DNA of 22,855 bases, taken from positions 1-22,855 of the IMG/VR virus record IMGVR_UViG_3300036715_000251, one strand, 5' to 3'. Source of the DNA: a virus. The notes beneath the pieces are model-generated. The model made no database searches, was not told the origin of the DNA, and was given only the letters and a program-made list of their open reading frames with translations. This document shows positions 1 to 7,718 of this stretch, one piece after another (the first letter of the stretch is position 1; every line of letters begins with the position of its first letter). A program made the position numbers and the translations under genes.

Positions 1-72
1 CGCATTCGCAAGATCGAGAACGAACGACTTGCGCGGATGAAAACTGCACAAAGCAACGCCTCTAAAAACTAA
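1..72 (+). CDS. C-terminal end of an unidentified protein (5' partial)
   Basis: An open frame enters from the left edge and ends at TAA 70-72. The visible 23 residues are very polar and basic (RIRKIENERLARMK and so on) and look like a helical C-terminus. Too little is present to name the protein. It is followed closely by a strong palindrome that may end its transcript. Confidence 0.6.
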   Translation, partial: RIRKIENERLARMKTAQSNASKN

Positions 73-83
73 CGACGTATGAT

Positions 84-103
84 CAAACGGGGGCCCCCGT
101 TTG
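84..103. terminator. Perfect 20-bp palindrome, possible terminator
   Basis: CAAACGGGGGCCCCCGTTTG is a perfect palindrome 12 bp after the stop of the upstream gene. In RNA it would give a very GC-rich hairpin. There is no run of T on either side, so an intrinsic terminator is an inference; it could instead stabilise an mRNA 3' end or bind a dimeric protein. Confidence 0.45.
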
Positions 104-110
104 CTAAATA
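103..110 (+). promoter_or_regulatory. Possible T4-late-like promoter box (GCTAAATA)
   Basis: GCTAAATA abuts the palindrome and lies about 75 bp before the ATG at 187. It matches six of eight positions of the T4 late element TATAAATA. The leader position between a probable terminator and a gene fits, but the motif is short and AT-rich, so this is tentative. Confidence 0.35.
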
Positions 111-186
111 ATACAACATCGATTTACATTTACAGTAAACATCGACAGCAACTAACAGCATCACTAAAAGGACTCGGAGAACAACA

Positions 187-1443
187 ATGACCACAATCAA
201 CGAATTACGCGACCTCGACGAAGCGGATCGCAGTCCATACGACAAAGCCGCGAAAGTTCTTCGTAAGATGTCGTTGGACACAAAAAACCACTCCGCAGAA
301 GATCGCGTAATCTATGCGACTCATGCTGATTTGCTAGCTAGTAAGAATCCGCAGCACCATCAAGCATCGGCGAACATTGTTCGGCAACACGACACCGTCG
401 TTCGCGATCGAGTTAGCGACGCCGTTCATCGTAACAGCAGCAAACAAGACTCAGAAAATTACCACAAAGCTGCTGGGTTGACGCGGTTGAAGGAACAACA
501 CGACAACAAACTTAGCGAACAAACACAACAAGGAGATGTAATGTCAACAATGGACAAATACCTTGCCGCTCTTGAAGGCAAGACCGACTTTCGTGATGTA
601 GTGTCGGAAAAGACACTGACTGCTGCGGAACTAGACAAACGCGAGCAAATTGCGCGCGCAATTCAACGGGAAAATCCGTCAATCGACAAAAGCAAAAAGA
701 TCGCAATCGCAACCGCAGTCGCGAAAAAGGTTGCTGAAGACAACGACCTCGAAGAAGCTAAAGACGTGGTAAAACGCGATCCGAAGACTGGCAAAGTAAT
801 TAGTTGGTCTCACGGAGGCGACTGGGAGAAAGCAAAGGATAAGAAAGATCTTCGCGGCAAGGTTACTCATGCTAGCGACGTTGCTCGCCGCCAATCTGCA
901 AAAATGGCGAAAGCTAACGAGGGTGTTGAGCTGCTTGATGAATTCAAGCAGGGTCAGGAGTACACTCGCGATCACATAATGAAGAAGATCAAATCCGGCA
1001 ATTGGGAAGCTGTTACTGACATCAAGCCAGGAAAGCACGTTGAAATGCGTCATCACTCCGGCAAGCGAGTGTTTGTTAAAGTCAAGCACGATGACGTTAC
1101 CGAGAGCGTTGATCAATCGTCGAATCACCGTCTATCGTTCTCTGAGTTTGTGTCGAAGATCGATAGTCTGACCGAAGGCAAGTCGCAGTATGTCGTTAAG
1201 CTGACTCACAACGATAACGGTCGTACTATCAACAAAGTTTATACTGCGGATAAAGGCGAGGACCATCACGATATCAAGCGGCGCGCTCAAGTCGAGCATG
1301 GTCGCTCTGGCTACAGTGTTGATAGCGTTCGCAAGAAGGACATTGACACATATGAAGCGGACGACGACCAAAGCACAGGGTCGAATTCGACGCCTCAAAA
1401 ACGCGGCCGCCCAGTTGGATCTAAATCTGGCGCTCGCCACTAA
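187..1443 (+). CDS. Unknown 418-aa hydrophilic protein with C-terminal AT-hook-like motif
   Basis: Function not recognised. The ATG at 187 has a GGAG Shine-Dalgarno sequence (GACTCGGAGAAC) at good spacing. The protein is highly charged, with no membrane segment or signal peptide. Residues from about 120 to 200 (MSTMDKYLAALEGKTDF onward) are helix-rich and lysine-rich. The C-terminus carries KRGRPVGSKSG, which resembles an AT-hook that inserts its RGRP core into the DNA minor groove. A DNA-associated or internal virion role is therefore possible, but this is inference. A palindrome and a TAAATA-like box precede it, and it is followed 18 nt later by a small protein gene, probably in the same transcript. 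Confidence 0.85.
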   Translation: MTTINELRDLDEADRSPYDKAAKVLRKMSLDTKNHSAEDRVIYATHADLLASKNPQHHQASANIVRQHDTVVRDRVSDAVHRNSSKQDSENYHKAAGLTRLKEQHDNKLSEQTQQGDVMSTMDKYLAALEGKTDFRDVVSEKTLTAAELDKREQIARAIQRENPSIDKSKKIAIATAVAKKVAEDNDLEEAKDVVKRDPKTGKVISWSHGGDWEKAKDKKDLRGKVTHASDVARRQSAKMAKANEGVELLDEFKQGQEYTRDHIMKKIKSGNWEAVTDIKPGKHVEMRHHSGKRVFVKVKHDDVTESVDQSSNHRLSFSEFVSKIDSLTEGKSQYVVKLTHNDNGRTINKVYTADKGEDHHDIKRRAQVEHGRSGYSVDSVRKKDIDTYEADDDQSTGSNSTPQKRGRPVGSKSGARH

Positions 1444-1461
1444 CAAGTAAGGAGAACTATC

Positions 1462-1719
1462 ATGGCTCTATGGGGAAAGACCGATACACCTGCAGATCAT
1501 CCGAAATGGATTGCAAAGCAACCGATTCCGGCGGGCGCTACCGTAATGTTTGTCGACCGTGCTGGTGCTCAGTCGCCAACTAACCGTGCAAAAGGTATTA
1601 AGTCGCCTGGTTGGTGGCTATACAAATCGTGGACGAATGCCGACGGTTCTGTCCAGCATAGCGCTGAGCTGCTTGTGGCAATCAACGAACTTGCTGCGCA
1701 ACCGTCGTCCTCGACGTAA
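1462..1719 (+). CDS. Small 85-aa protein of unknown function
   Basis: The ATG at 1462 is preceded by AAGGAG (1448-1453). The protein begins MALWGKTDTPADHPKW. I associate a MALWG start with small structural proteins of T4-like phages, but that is memory and not proof. It is rich in Trp, Gly and Pro and has no membrane segment, suggesting a small beta-rich fold. It appears to be the last gene of its transcript, because a strong intrinsic terminator follows 41 bp after the stop. Confidence 0.75.
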   Translation: MALWGKTDTPADHPKWIAKQPIPAGATVMFVDRAGAQSPTNRAKGIKSPGWWLYKSWTNADGSVQHSAELLVAINELAAQPSSST

Positions 1720-1759
1720 CACATTGCAATCTAACCGCCATTGCGAATCGCTATAAAGT

Positions 1760-1786
1760 AAACGGAGAGCAATTGCTCTCCGTTTT
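1760..1786 (+). terminator. Strong rho-independent terminator
   Basis: A perfect 13-bp inverted repeat (arms 1760-1772 and 1773-1785, core CGGAGAGC/GCTCTCCG) ends in TTTT. This closes the transcript of the two genes before it. The next gene starts only 10 bp later, so that gene must be read through or have its own promoter, which I could not see. Confidence 0.85.
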
Positions 1787-1795
1787 GTTAACAGA

Positions 1796-2176
1796 ATGAA
1801 CGAATTACCTATCAATGAAAACACATTTGTAATTGTCGCGATGCATCACTACGACAACACGCAATGTACTGGCTTATCGGAATTTGAAGAGGACCTAAAG
1901 CGATTTGTCTATCTGAAGAAGTTGTTTGGTAGGTACAAGGACAATGGCGAGCTCAAAGAGCGGCTAATCCTCAATCACTTGATCACTCTTTACAACCTGT
2001 TTGGCATTGTAACAACCGAGTTGCTGTTCTTCAAGATTGATAAACAGTATTGGGACATCCTTGCGACGTTCCTCGTATTCCTAAATAAGATGCCAGATCA
2101 AGTTCCGGAGTTTGCAATCAGACTGGCGGATCTTAATCTAGACCAAAAAGTAATCGACGCTCTAAGGAACATATAA
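1796..2176 (+). CDS. Conserved T4-like phage protein, DUF7207-like, unknown function
   Basis: A 126-aa protein. The central segment (GELKERLILNHLITLYNLFG, about residues 59-78) is the kind of conserved core I recall from small proteins of T4-like cyanophages and SAR11 phages, probably the family labelled DUF7207; the label is from memory. It is mostly helical with no catalytic motif. The ATG at 1796 lies just after a terminator and has no clear Shine-Dalgarno sequence, which is odd. Its stop overlaps the next start by one base (TAATG at 2174-2178), implying translational coupling. Confidence 0.8.
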   Translation: MNELPINENTFVIVAMHHYDNTQCTGLSEFEEDLKRFVYLKKLFGRYKDNGELKERLILNHLITLYNLFGIVTTELLFFKIDKQYWDILATFLVFLNKMPDQVPEFAIRLADLNLDQKVIDALRNI

Positions 2177-2895
2177 TGTCGCAAGTAGTTGACAATCTAA
2201 TCGCATATCGAGTGTTGTCAATGCTCGTCAAGCCGTTTAAAGAGACTGATGCTTATAAGCTCGGGATCATTGATGTTCAAGGGAATGTTTTGATCAGTCC
2301 GAAAGACTTTACAACGCAACAGCAACGTGACGCTTACAACTATCTTACTCGGCTGGTGTTCAACATCAAGAAGCTGATAAACAAGCTGCCGGGAGGAAAC
2401 GAGAAGCTGAAGAACATTATTGCGGCGTTGTTTCTTGTCAAAGAAGCGTACAGTAACCGCAGCGTTCATGTCGACGAACAACGGCTCAATCGGTTGATTC
2501 GTCTGTTAGACTCTGGCGTTGTCCTTGCGGAACAGCAGTTGATTGTCGAACAGTTTATGATGTTGCAAGAAGACGCTCCAGCAAACTCGACCGGTTCGGC
2601 AGTTTCAACTGATGTACCAGCTATTCGTAAACCACGGCGATTTGCGCGATTTGACGTAAGTGACGAAACGTTTAACAAGTTTGCCAACGGCAAGACAAAG
2701 TTTCGCAAGTGGTCACAATATCTCAACATCGAAGATCAACACGAGAAGAAGATCTACGATTTCGCTCGAAGCAATCCAAAAGGTGTGATCGTTCTTCACA
2801 ACGGCGATCGATCGAAAGCAATTAGGTTTAACCGTCGCGGTGGCGGCCGGTGGTCGAAGATCACGAGGAAACAAATTAACAATCAGGTGGTGTAG
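2176..2895 (+). CDS. Conserved T4-like phage protein of unknown function (239 aa)
   Basis: The ATG at 2176 overlaps the stop of the previous gene by one base. The N-terminal half contains TDAYKLGIIDVQGNVL and LTRLVFNIKKLINKLPGG (about residues 24-75), a conserved region I recall from many T4-like marine phages, without a known function. A Thr/Ser/Pro-rich linker (about 137-152) separates it from a basic C-terminal part (about 153-239) with IVLHNGDRSKAIRFNRRGGGRW, which could contact nucleic acid. No membrane segment is present. It is followed directly by the lysis pair, with only one base before the next ATG. Confidence 0.8.
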   Translation: MSQVVDNLIAYRVLSMLVKPFKETDAYKLGIIDVQGNVLISPKDFTTQQQRDAYNYLTRLVFNIKKLINKLPGGNEKLKNIIAALFLVKEAYSNRSVHVDEQRLNRLIRLLDSGVVLAEQQLIVEQFMMLQEDAPANSTGSAVSTDVPAIRKPRRFARFDVSDETFNKFANGKTKFRKWSQYLNIEDQHEKKIYDFARSNPKGVIVLHNGDRSKAIRFNRRGGGRWSKITRKQINNQVV

Positions 2896-2896
2896 T

Positions 2897-3460
2897 ATGG
2901 GTATGTTAGCAGAATTGCTTGCAAATCGTTTAACGAAATATCTTGCAGCAGCGTTTGCTGGTGTTTTGATTTTGATCGGCGCGTATGTAAAAGGACGGGA
3001 AGATGGCTCTGCTTTGACACAAGCAAAAGTTGCCGAAGAACGTCACAAGTGGGAATTGAAAGTTGCTGAGACGCAATCTCAATACAATTCCACTATCGAC
3101 AAGATCACTGAAGATTACAAAACCAAAGTTGACAGCTACCAAGCAGAAATTGCGAAGCTAAGCAACAGCCCTAGCAAGACAAAAGTCGTTGAACGTGTTG
3201 TTCAAGTTTACGTCCCAGCCGATGTAGACACGATTGTTCCGATCGGATTTGTCCGGCTACATAATACAGCGGCGGAAGGCGACCGTCTTGCAGATGTCAA
3301 GTCTGCAGATGCGGAACAACCTTCTGGCAAGAAGCTATCTGATGTTGCAGCGACTGTTGCAACAAACTATTACCAATGCAATGCAACGCGTGAACAACTT
3401 ATTGCTCTCCAACGCGTTGTTGCTGAGTTTCAAGATAAACAGAAGGAGCTTACAAAGTGA
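2897..3460 (+). CDS. Putative i-spanin (Rz-like inner-membrane lysis protein)
   Basis: I chose the ATG at 2897, one base after the previous stop; an earlier in-frame ATG at 2840 would overlap the preceding gene by 56 bp. The 187-aa protein has one N-terminal membrane helix (about residues 15-31, YLAAAFAGVLILIGAYV), then a long charged, heptad-like stretch (about 42-100), and a C-terminal part with DVAATVATNYYQCNATREQLIALQ. This N-in/C-out layout matches Rz-type inner spanins, which pair with an outer-membrane lipoprotein to fuse the membranes at the end of gram-negative lysis. The overlapping lipoprotein gene directly downstream strongly supports this. Confidence 0.75.
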   Translation: MGMLAELLANRLTKYLAAAFAGVLILIGAYVKGREDGSALTQAKVAEERHKWELKVAETQSQYNSTIDKITEDYKTKVDSYQAEIAKLSNSPSKTKVVERVVQVYVPADVDTIVPIGFVRLHNTAAEGDRLADVKSADAEQPSGKKLSDVAATVATNYYQCNATREQLIALQRVVAEFQDKQKELTK

Positions 3461-3600
3461 AATACACGATGATTGCTGTACTGCTAATCGTTAGCATTGG
3501 TGTTGCTGGCTGCCAAACGTGTCCTAAACAGACTGAACAGCTAATCCTTAACGTTCCGGCGGAACTAATGCAACAACCGCCAACACTGAACAAGTTGTAA
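3457..3600 (+). CDS. Putative o-spanin (Rz1-like lipoprotein), 47 aa
   Basis: A short GTG-start gene overlapping the end of the i-spanin by 4 bases (GTGA at 3457-3460). AAGGAG lies at 3443-3448, 8 nt before the GTG. The product has a hydrophobic signal peptide (MIAVLLIVSIGVAGC) with a lipobox VAGC, Cys at residue 19, giving a mature lipoprotein of about 29 residues. The mature part has VPAELMQQPPTL, a proline-containing tail typical of Rz1-type outer spanins. Size, lipobox and position next to an Rz-like gene together make an o-spanin likely. An ATG four codons in (3469) is the alternative start. It implies a gram-negative host. Confidence 0.75.
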   Translation: MKYTMIAVLLIVSIGVAGCQTCPKQTEQLILNVPAELMQQPPTLNKL

Positions 3601-3786
3601 TCAACACACTTAATAATATCCCAGCGGCCGGACAAAGTCAATTCTACTGCGACTTTGTTGCCAAGTCAACTTTATTTTTGGTGGTCAACCGGGAAACACC
3701 CAACTGTTTGGCGACACGTTGACTTTGGATTGGTCATCGCGTATAATTGACATGTATCATTTGCGTACATCGTTTGTGAGGGAACT
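3601..3786. other. 186-bp intergenic leader of the replication/nucleotide block
   Basis: This gap between the o-spanin stop and the primase start holds a clear sigma70-type promoter in its right third (3719-3747). All three forward frames stay open over much of 3610-3720, but none has a start codon with a ribosome binding site, so I call no gene. No strong terminator hairpin was found. Confidence 0.5.
3719..3747 (+). promoter_or_regulatory. Sigma70-type promoter upstream of primase
   Basis: TTGACT at 3719-3724, a 17-bp spacer and TATAAT at 3742-3747. This is near-consensus for host RNA polymerase with its housekeeping sigma factor. Transcription would start near 3754, about 33 nt before the primase ATG, and would drive primase, thyX and possibly the nrd genes early in infection. 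Confidence 0.8.
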
Positions 3787-4812
3787 ATGCTATATGTTGA
3801 CGTCAAGTATGCAAACATGCTTGCTCCGCGGCTGCGAAACTACAAGCACAAAAGCGACTATCTGTGGAACTTCTCATGCCCAATTTGCGGCGATAGCTCA
3901 AAGAGTAAAACTAAAGCTCGCGGGTACATCTACAAAGCAAACACCGGTCTGTTTGTCAAGTGCCACAATTGCGGCTACGGGTCAAATCTCGGCAACTTGA
4001 TCAAGTACGTTGATCCCGCAATGTACGAGGAGTATGTTCTCGAGAATTACAAGCAGAGCGGAGTTCCTCGATCCCATCACAGCAGCACGGAAGTTGCAAT
4101 TCCGTCAATCATTAGCCGGCGAGATATCGGTGTAGATAGCATTCTACAACCTCTGAAAAGTCTTGATCGTTTGCGGCCGGATCATCCAGCAGTTAAATAC
4201 GTACTCAACCGAAAGATTCCAACGCGGTTTCTATCGATGCTGTACTTTGCTCCGAAGTTCAAGAAGTTTGTCAATACGGTGATCGCCGGCAAGTTTGACG
4301 CCGATGATAAAGATCATCCACGTTTGATCATTCCGTACTTCAACCGTCACGGCAAGTGCTTTGCATTTCAAGCAAGAGCGTTTGGCAACGAACAGCCGAA
4401 GTATTACACAATCAAAGTTGATGACAGCGAAGAGAGGATCTTTGGTCTTGACCGTGTAAACTTTGCAAAGAGGATCTATGTAACAGAGGGGCCGTTGGAC
4501 TCGTTGTTCATTCCAAATGCAATCGCGGTTTCTGGATCAACATTCAACACGCCGACGATTGAAAGTTTGAAATCGAATGCAACGATTGTCTATGACAACG
4601 AACCGCGTTCCAAGCAACTTACGAAGCTGATAGATAATACGATTGAACAAGGATTCAGTGTCTGCTTATGGCCAGAGTCGGTAACTGAGAAGGACATCAA
4701 TGAAATGGTCCTTGCCGGGAGAACTCCACAACAGATTTTGGACATTATCAATGAAAACACGTATACTGGCGCTGAAGCTAAGTTACGTTTTGCTACATGG
4801 AGAAAGTGTTAA
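3787..4812 (+). CDS. 61: DNA primase, T4 gp61-like
   Basis: 341 aa, almost the same length as T4 gp61 (342). A zinc-binding module comes first: C31-P-I-C34 and C59-H-N-C62. The catalytic TOPRIM core contains TEGPLDSLF with its conserved acidic residues (E234, D238), followed by VSGSTF and VYDNEPRSK, which should supply further metal ligands. The enzyme makes short RNA primers on lagging-strand template, working with the gp41 helicase in T4; the helicase gene is not in this window. The ATG at 3787 has a weak GAGGGA Shine-Dalgarno sequence and its own promoter 40 bp upstream. The stop overlaps the thyX ATG by one base. Confidence 0.93.
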   Translation: MLYVDVKYANMLAPRLRNYKHKSDYLWNFSCPICGDSSKSKTKARGYIYKANTGLFVKCHNCGYGSNLGNLIKYVDPAMYEEYVLENYKQSGVPRSHHSSTEVAIPSIISRRDIGVDSILQPLKSLDRLRPDHPAVKYVLNRKIPTRFLSMLYFAPKFKKFVNTVIAGKFDADDKDHPRLIIPYFNRHGKCFAFQARAFGNEQPKYYTIKVDDSEERIFGLDRVNFAKRIYVTEGPLDSLFIPNAIAVSGSTFNTPTIESLKSNATIVYDNEPRSKQLTKLIDNTIEQGFSVCLWPESVTEKDINEMVLAGRTPQQILDIINENTYTGAEAKLRFATWRKC

Positions 4813-5651
4813 TGATTGAAGCGAAAGTTATAGAGGACAGCATTAGTCCCACAGGAAAGCGGATTACGACGATTCAAGTGAAGTTTCACCGGTTCATTCT
4901 TCCAGAGTTCAACACTCACCGCGTGTTTTCTAGGAATTTCAGCTCGTCTCGAGCGATCCCGACTGCTAAGTTGATTGAACAGGTTCGAACTGATCCAGCA
5001 ACGCCCGTTCACTGGGGTAAAAATCAACGAGGGATGCAAGCGAATCAACAACTTGATCCAGCAGATTTGTACACCGCACATCGAATGTGGCGCGCCGCAG
5101 CTAACAGTGCTGCGAACTATGCAGATTCGTTGGCAGCTATTGGAGCACACAAACAGATCGTCAACAGAATCATTGAGCCGTTCATGTGGGCCAATGGGAT
5201 TGTTACATCTACCGAGTGGGACAACTGGTTTCAACTGCGCGCACACGAAGACGCGCAGCCAGAGATTCAACAACTCGCGTTGCAGATGCGACAAGCTATC
5301 GATGAATCGATTCCACGGCTGCTTCAACATGGACAATGGCATCTTCCGTACGTAACCGATGCGGAACGTAATCAAGCGGATTGCGACATGTTGAAGAAGA
5401 TTAGCGCCGCGCGGTGTTGTCGTGTGTCATATCTAAAACATGATGGACATGCGCCAAATCGCGATGATGACCTAGCGCTGTTTGATCGTCTTGCTGGTGC
5501 AGTTCCTATTCATGCAAGTCCACTGGAACACCAAGCAACACCACTGGTCGATGATAGTGATGTTGATCTGCAAGGGAATTTCAAAGGCTGGATTCAGTTT
5601 CGCAAGGTATGGGAACGGGAGATATATACCGCCCCAACAAATCAACAATAA
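4812..5651 (+). CDS. thyX: Flavin-dependent thymidylate synthase ThyX
   Basis: 279 aa from the ATG at 4812, chosen over 4797 because it forms a TAATG overlap with primase and has GGAG 9 nt upstream. The ThyX signature appears as T35-HRVFSRN-FSSSR47, matching the family pattern (R)HRxxSxNxxSxR. The enzyme converts dUMP to dTMP using methylene-tetrahydrofolate, FAD and NADPH. T4 itself uses an unrelated ThyA-type synthase. Length is slightly above the usual 220-260 residues. It lies between primase and nrdA, forming one deoxynucleotide-supply block; the dCMP deaminase at 14392 would supply its dUMP. Confidence 0.93.
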   Translation: MIEAKVIEDSISPTGKRITTIQVKFHRFILPEFNTHRVFSRNFSSSRAIPTAKLIEQVRTDPATPVHWGKNQRGMQANQQLDPADLYTAHRMWRAAANSAANYADSLAAIGAHKQIVNRIIEPFMWANGIVTSTEWDNWFQLRAHEDAQPEIQQLALQMRQAIDESIPRLLQHGQWHLPYVTDAERNQADCDMLKKISAARCCRVSYLKHDGHAPNRDDDLALFDRLAGAVPIHASPLEHQATPLVDDSDVDLQGNFKGWIQFRKVWEREIYTAPTNQQ

Positions 5652-5659
5652 GAGGTAGT

Positions 5660-7663
5660 ATGGATAACATTGTGCATGGTATTAAAGTCGATTACAGTCG
5701 CGACAGTATGTTCTCAGAGTCTGGGTTATCGCGACTGAAAGAAGGTTACATGATCGATGGGGAGACTTCCCCGCAGCAACGATTTGCATTTGTATCGAAG
5801 ACGTTCTCATCGAACGCAGAACACGCTCAACGTCTGTATGATTACAGTTCAAAGATGTGGTTGTCGTACTCAACTCCGATTCTTTCATACGGCAAAACAC
5901 AGCGATCTCTTCCGATCTCGTGCTTTGCTTCATACCTCGGCGACAGCATTCGATCGATTCTCGATACATCTAGTGAGACTCGTATGTTAGCTGTCGTTGG
6001 CGGTGGCGTTGGTCTTCATGTTGCGTTGCGGCCGGGAGATAAGAAGTCGTCTGGGATCATTCCGCATCTGAAGACGTATGATGTTGACACTCTTGCGTTT
6101 AAGCAGGGGACAACTCGCCGCGGTGCAACTGCTGCTTATCTTGATATCAATCACCCGGAGATCGTTGACTTTCTTGAAATGCGCAAGCCTACTGGCGGCG
6201 ACCCGAACCGCAAGTGTTTGAACTTGCATCACGGAGTTAATATCACCGACGATTTTATGCGTCGTGTCGAACAGCTTTCTCTTCGTGGCGCCGAACTGAC
6301 GAAAGAACAACGAGAACAACTTGATCGTTTTCCGCTTGTCAATCCTAATACCGGCGAAGTTGTTGAATACGCGTCTGTTCGCGAACTGTGGGAGCGGATC
6401 CTAACGATTCGAATGGAGCAGGGCGAGCCGTATATCTGGTTCATCGACACAGTCAACAACCATCTCCCGGAGTTTCAGAAAGCAAAAGGCCTAAAGAATC
6501 GTGGGTCAAACCTGTGCTCTGAGATCACTCTTGCAACTGACAACGATCGTACGTTTGTTTGCTGCCTGTCGTCTGTCAACCTCGAGAAGTATGATGAGTG
6601 GAAAGACGATCCGCAATTCATTCCGGACATCGTTGAGATGCTTGACAATGTGATCACAGTGTTTGCGGAGAAAGCTCGTGATTTCCCAGAGCTCAAACGC
6701 GCGATTAACTCCGCGTTGGCGGAGCGGTCGATTGGTATTGGTGCGATGGGTTGGCATGCTCTGTTGATGAGCAAGATGATTGCTTTCGAGTCGCCGATGG
6801 CTGTTGGCCTCAACAAGTCGATCTGGAGCAAGATCAAACAACAGGCGACGGAGAAAACGATCGAGCTTGCTAAACAACGTGGTCCGTGTCCAGATAGCGC
6901 AGAAGGGTCTGTTTACGACATTGTTCTCGACGACGATTCCGCGATCGAGAAATACGGGTTTGACGTCGTTTCAGTAAATCGCGATCGTGTCCAGCAGTCG
7001 GTGAAAGTTTGTGATCTCGTCAAAGGCGATACGATCGAGCTCGTTGATCGTGGCTCATCTCGGTTTACTACGATCAAATCGATCACACCAAAAACTCCTC
7101 TCGTGCGGAATAGTCACTTGCTTAGCGTAGCACCAAATGCAAGTTCGTCGATCATTCTCGACACATCCCCGTCGATTGAGCCATATCGTGCGAACGTTTA
7201 TCTCGAGAAGGGAGTTAACGGGACTAGGGTTCACCGCAACAAGTACCTCGAGAAACTGCTGGAAACTAAGCAGAAAAACACCGCGGAAGTTTGGACGGAA
7301 ATCACATCGAATGATGGCTCTGTTGCAACTCTTGACTTTCTCACTGACTATGAGAAAGCGGTTTTCAAAACGTCGATGGAAATCGATCAGACGTGGGTAA
7401 TCCAACATGCAGCAGATCGTCAACCGTATATCTGTCAAGCGCAATCGTTGAATCTTTTCTTCGACCCGACAGTAAACGTTGAGTACCTCCATCTGATCCA
7501 TTTGATGGCGTGGAAACAAGGGTTGAAGAGCTTGTACTACTGTCGTTCCGATGCAATGCGCAAGGCGGATAAGGTTGGCAAGAGAGTTGAGCGTGAGCGG
7601 ATCGAAGATATGAAAGACATGCTAAAGTCTGACGAGCCGGTATGTTTGTCGTGTGAGGGGTAA
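5660..7663 (+). CDS. nrdA: Ribonucleotide reductase class Ia, large (alpha) subunit NrdA
   Basis: 667 aa from the ATG at 5660, which follows AGAGGTAG; a GTG-type start at 5609 would overlap thyX. The subunit reduces ribonucleoside diphosphates with NrdB. Visible active-site parts are C88 (PISCFASYLGD), N284-L-C286-S-E288, the partner Cys at 301/302 (FVCCLSS), the radical-relay pair Y626-Y627, and a terminal C662-x-x-C665. There is no long N-terminal ATP-cone region, so allosteric control may be reduced. Between PCPD (residues 409-412) and RNSHLLSVAPNAS (from 483) lies an unusual segment of about 70 residues that resembles a Hint/intein beta module. nrdB follows after 55 bp. Confidence 0.95.
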   Translation: MDNIVHGIKVDYSRDSMFSESGLSRLKEGYMIDGETSPQQRFAFVSKTFSSNAEHAQRLYDYSSKMWLSYSTPILSYGKTQRSLPISCFASYLGDSIRSILDTSSETRMLAVVGGGVGLHVALRPGDKKSSGIIPHLKTYDVDTLAFKQGTTRRGATAAYLDINHPEIVDFLEMRKPTGGDPNRKCLNLHHGVNITDDFMRRVEQLSLRGAELTKEQREQLDRFPLVNPNTGEVVEYASVRELWERILTIRMEQGEPYIWFIDTVNNHLPEFQKAKGLKNRGSNLCSEITLATDNDRTFVCCLSSVNLEKYDEWKDDPQFIPDIVEMLDNVITVFAEKARDFPELKRAINSALAERSIGIGAMGWHALLMSKMIAFESPMAVGLNKSIWSKIKQQATEKTIELAKQRGPCPDSAEGSVYDIVLDDDSAIEKYGFDVVSVNRDRVQQSVKVCDLVKGDTIELVDRGSSRFTTIKSITPKTPLVRNSHLLSVAPNASSSIILDTSPSIEPYRANVYLEKGVNGTRVHRNKYLEKLLETKQKNTAEVWTEITSNDGSVATLDFLTDYEKAVFKTSMEIDQTWVIQHAADRQPYICQAQSLNLFFDPTVNVEYLHLIHLMAWKQGLKSLYYCRSDAMRKADKVGKRVERERIEDMKDMLKSDEPVCLSCEG

Positions 7664-7718
7664 CCTGTACAGTAGAACTCAGTTTGATCGCAACGTCACT
7701 ATATTGAAAAGGAATGGT

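Noticed and set aside
3552-3786. Long open stretches in all three forward frames after the o-spanin, including one reading NTLNNIPAAGQSQFYCDF
   Set aside because: No start codon with a ribosome site occurs in these frames, the readings conflict, and a near-consensus promoter occupies 3719-3747. A decayed gene remains possible but cannot be supported.
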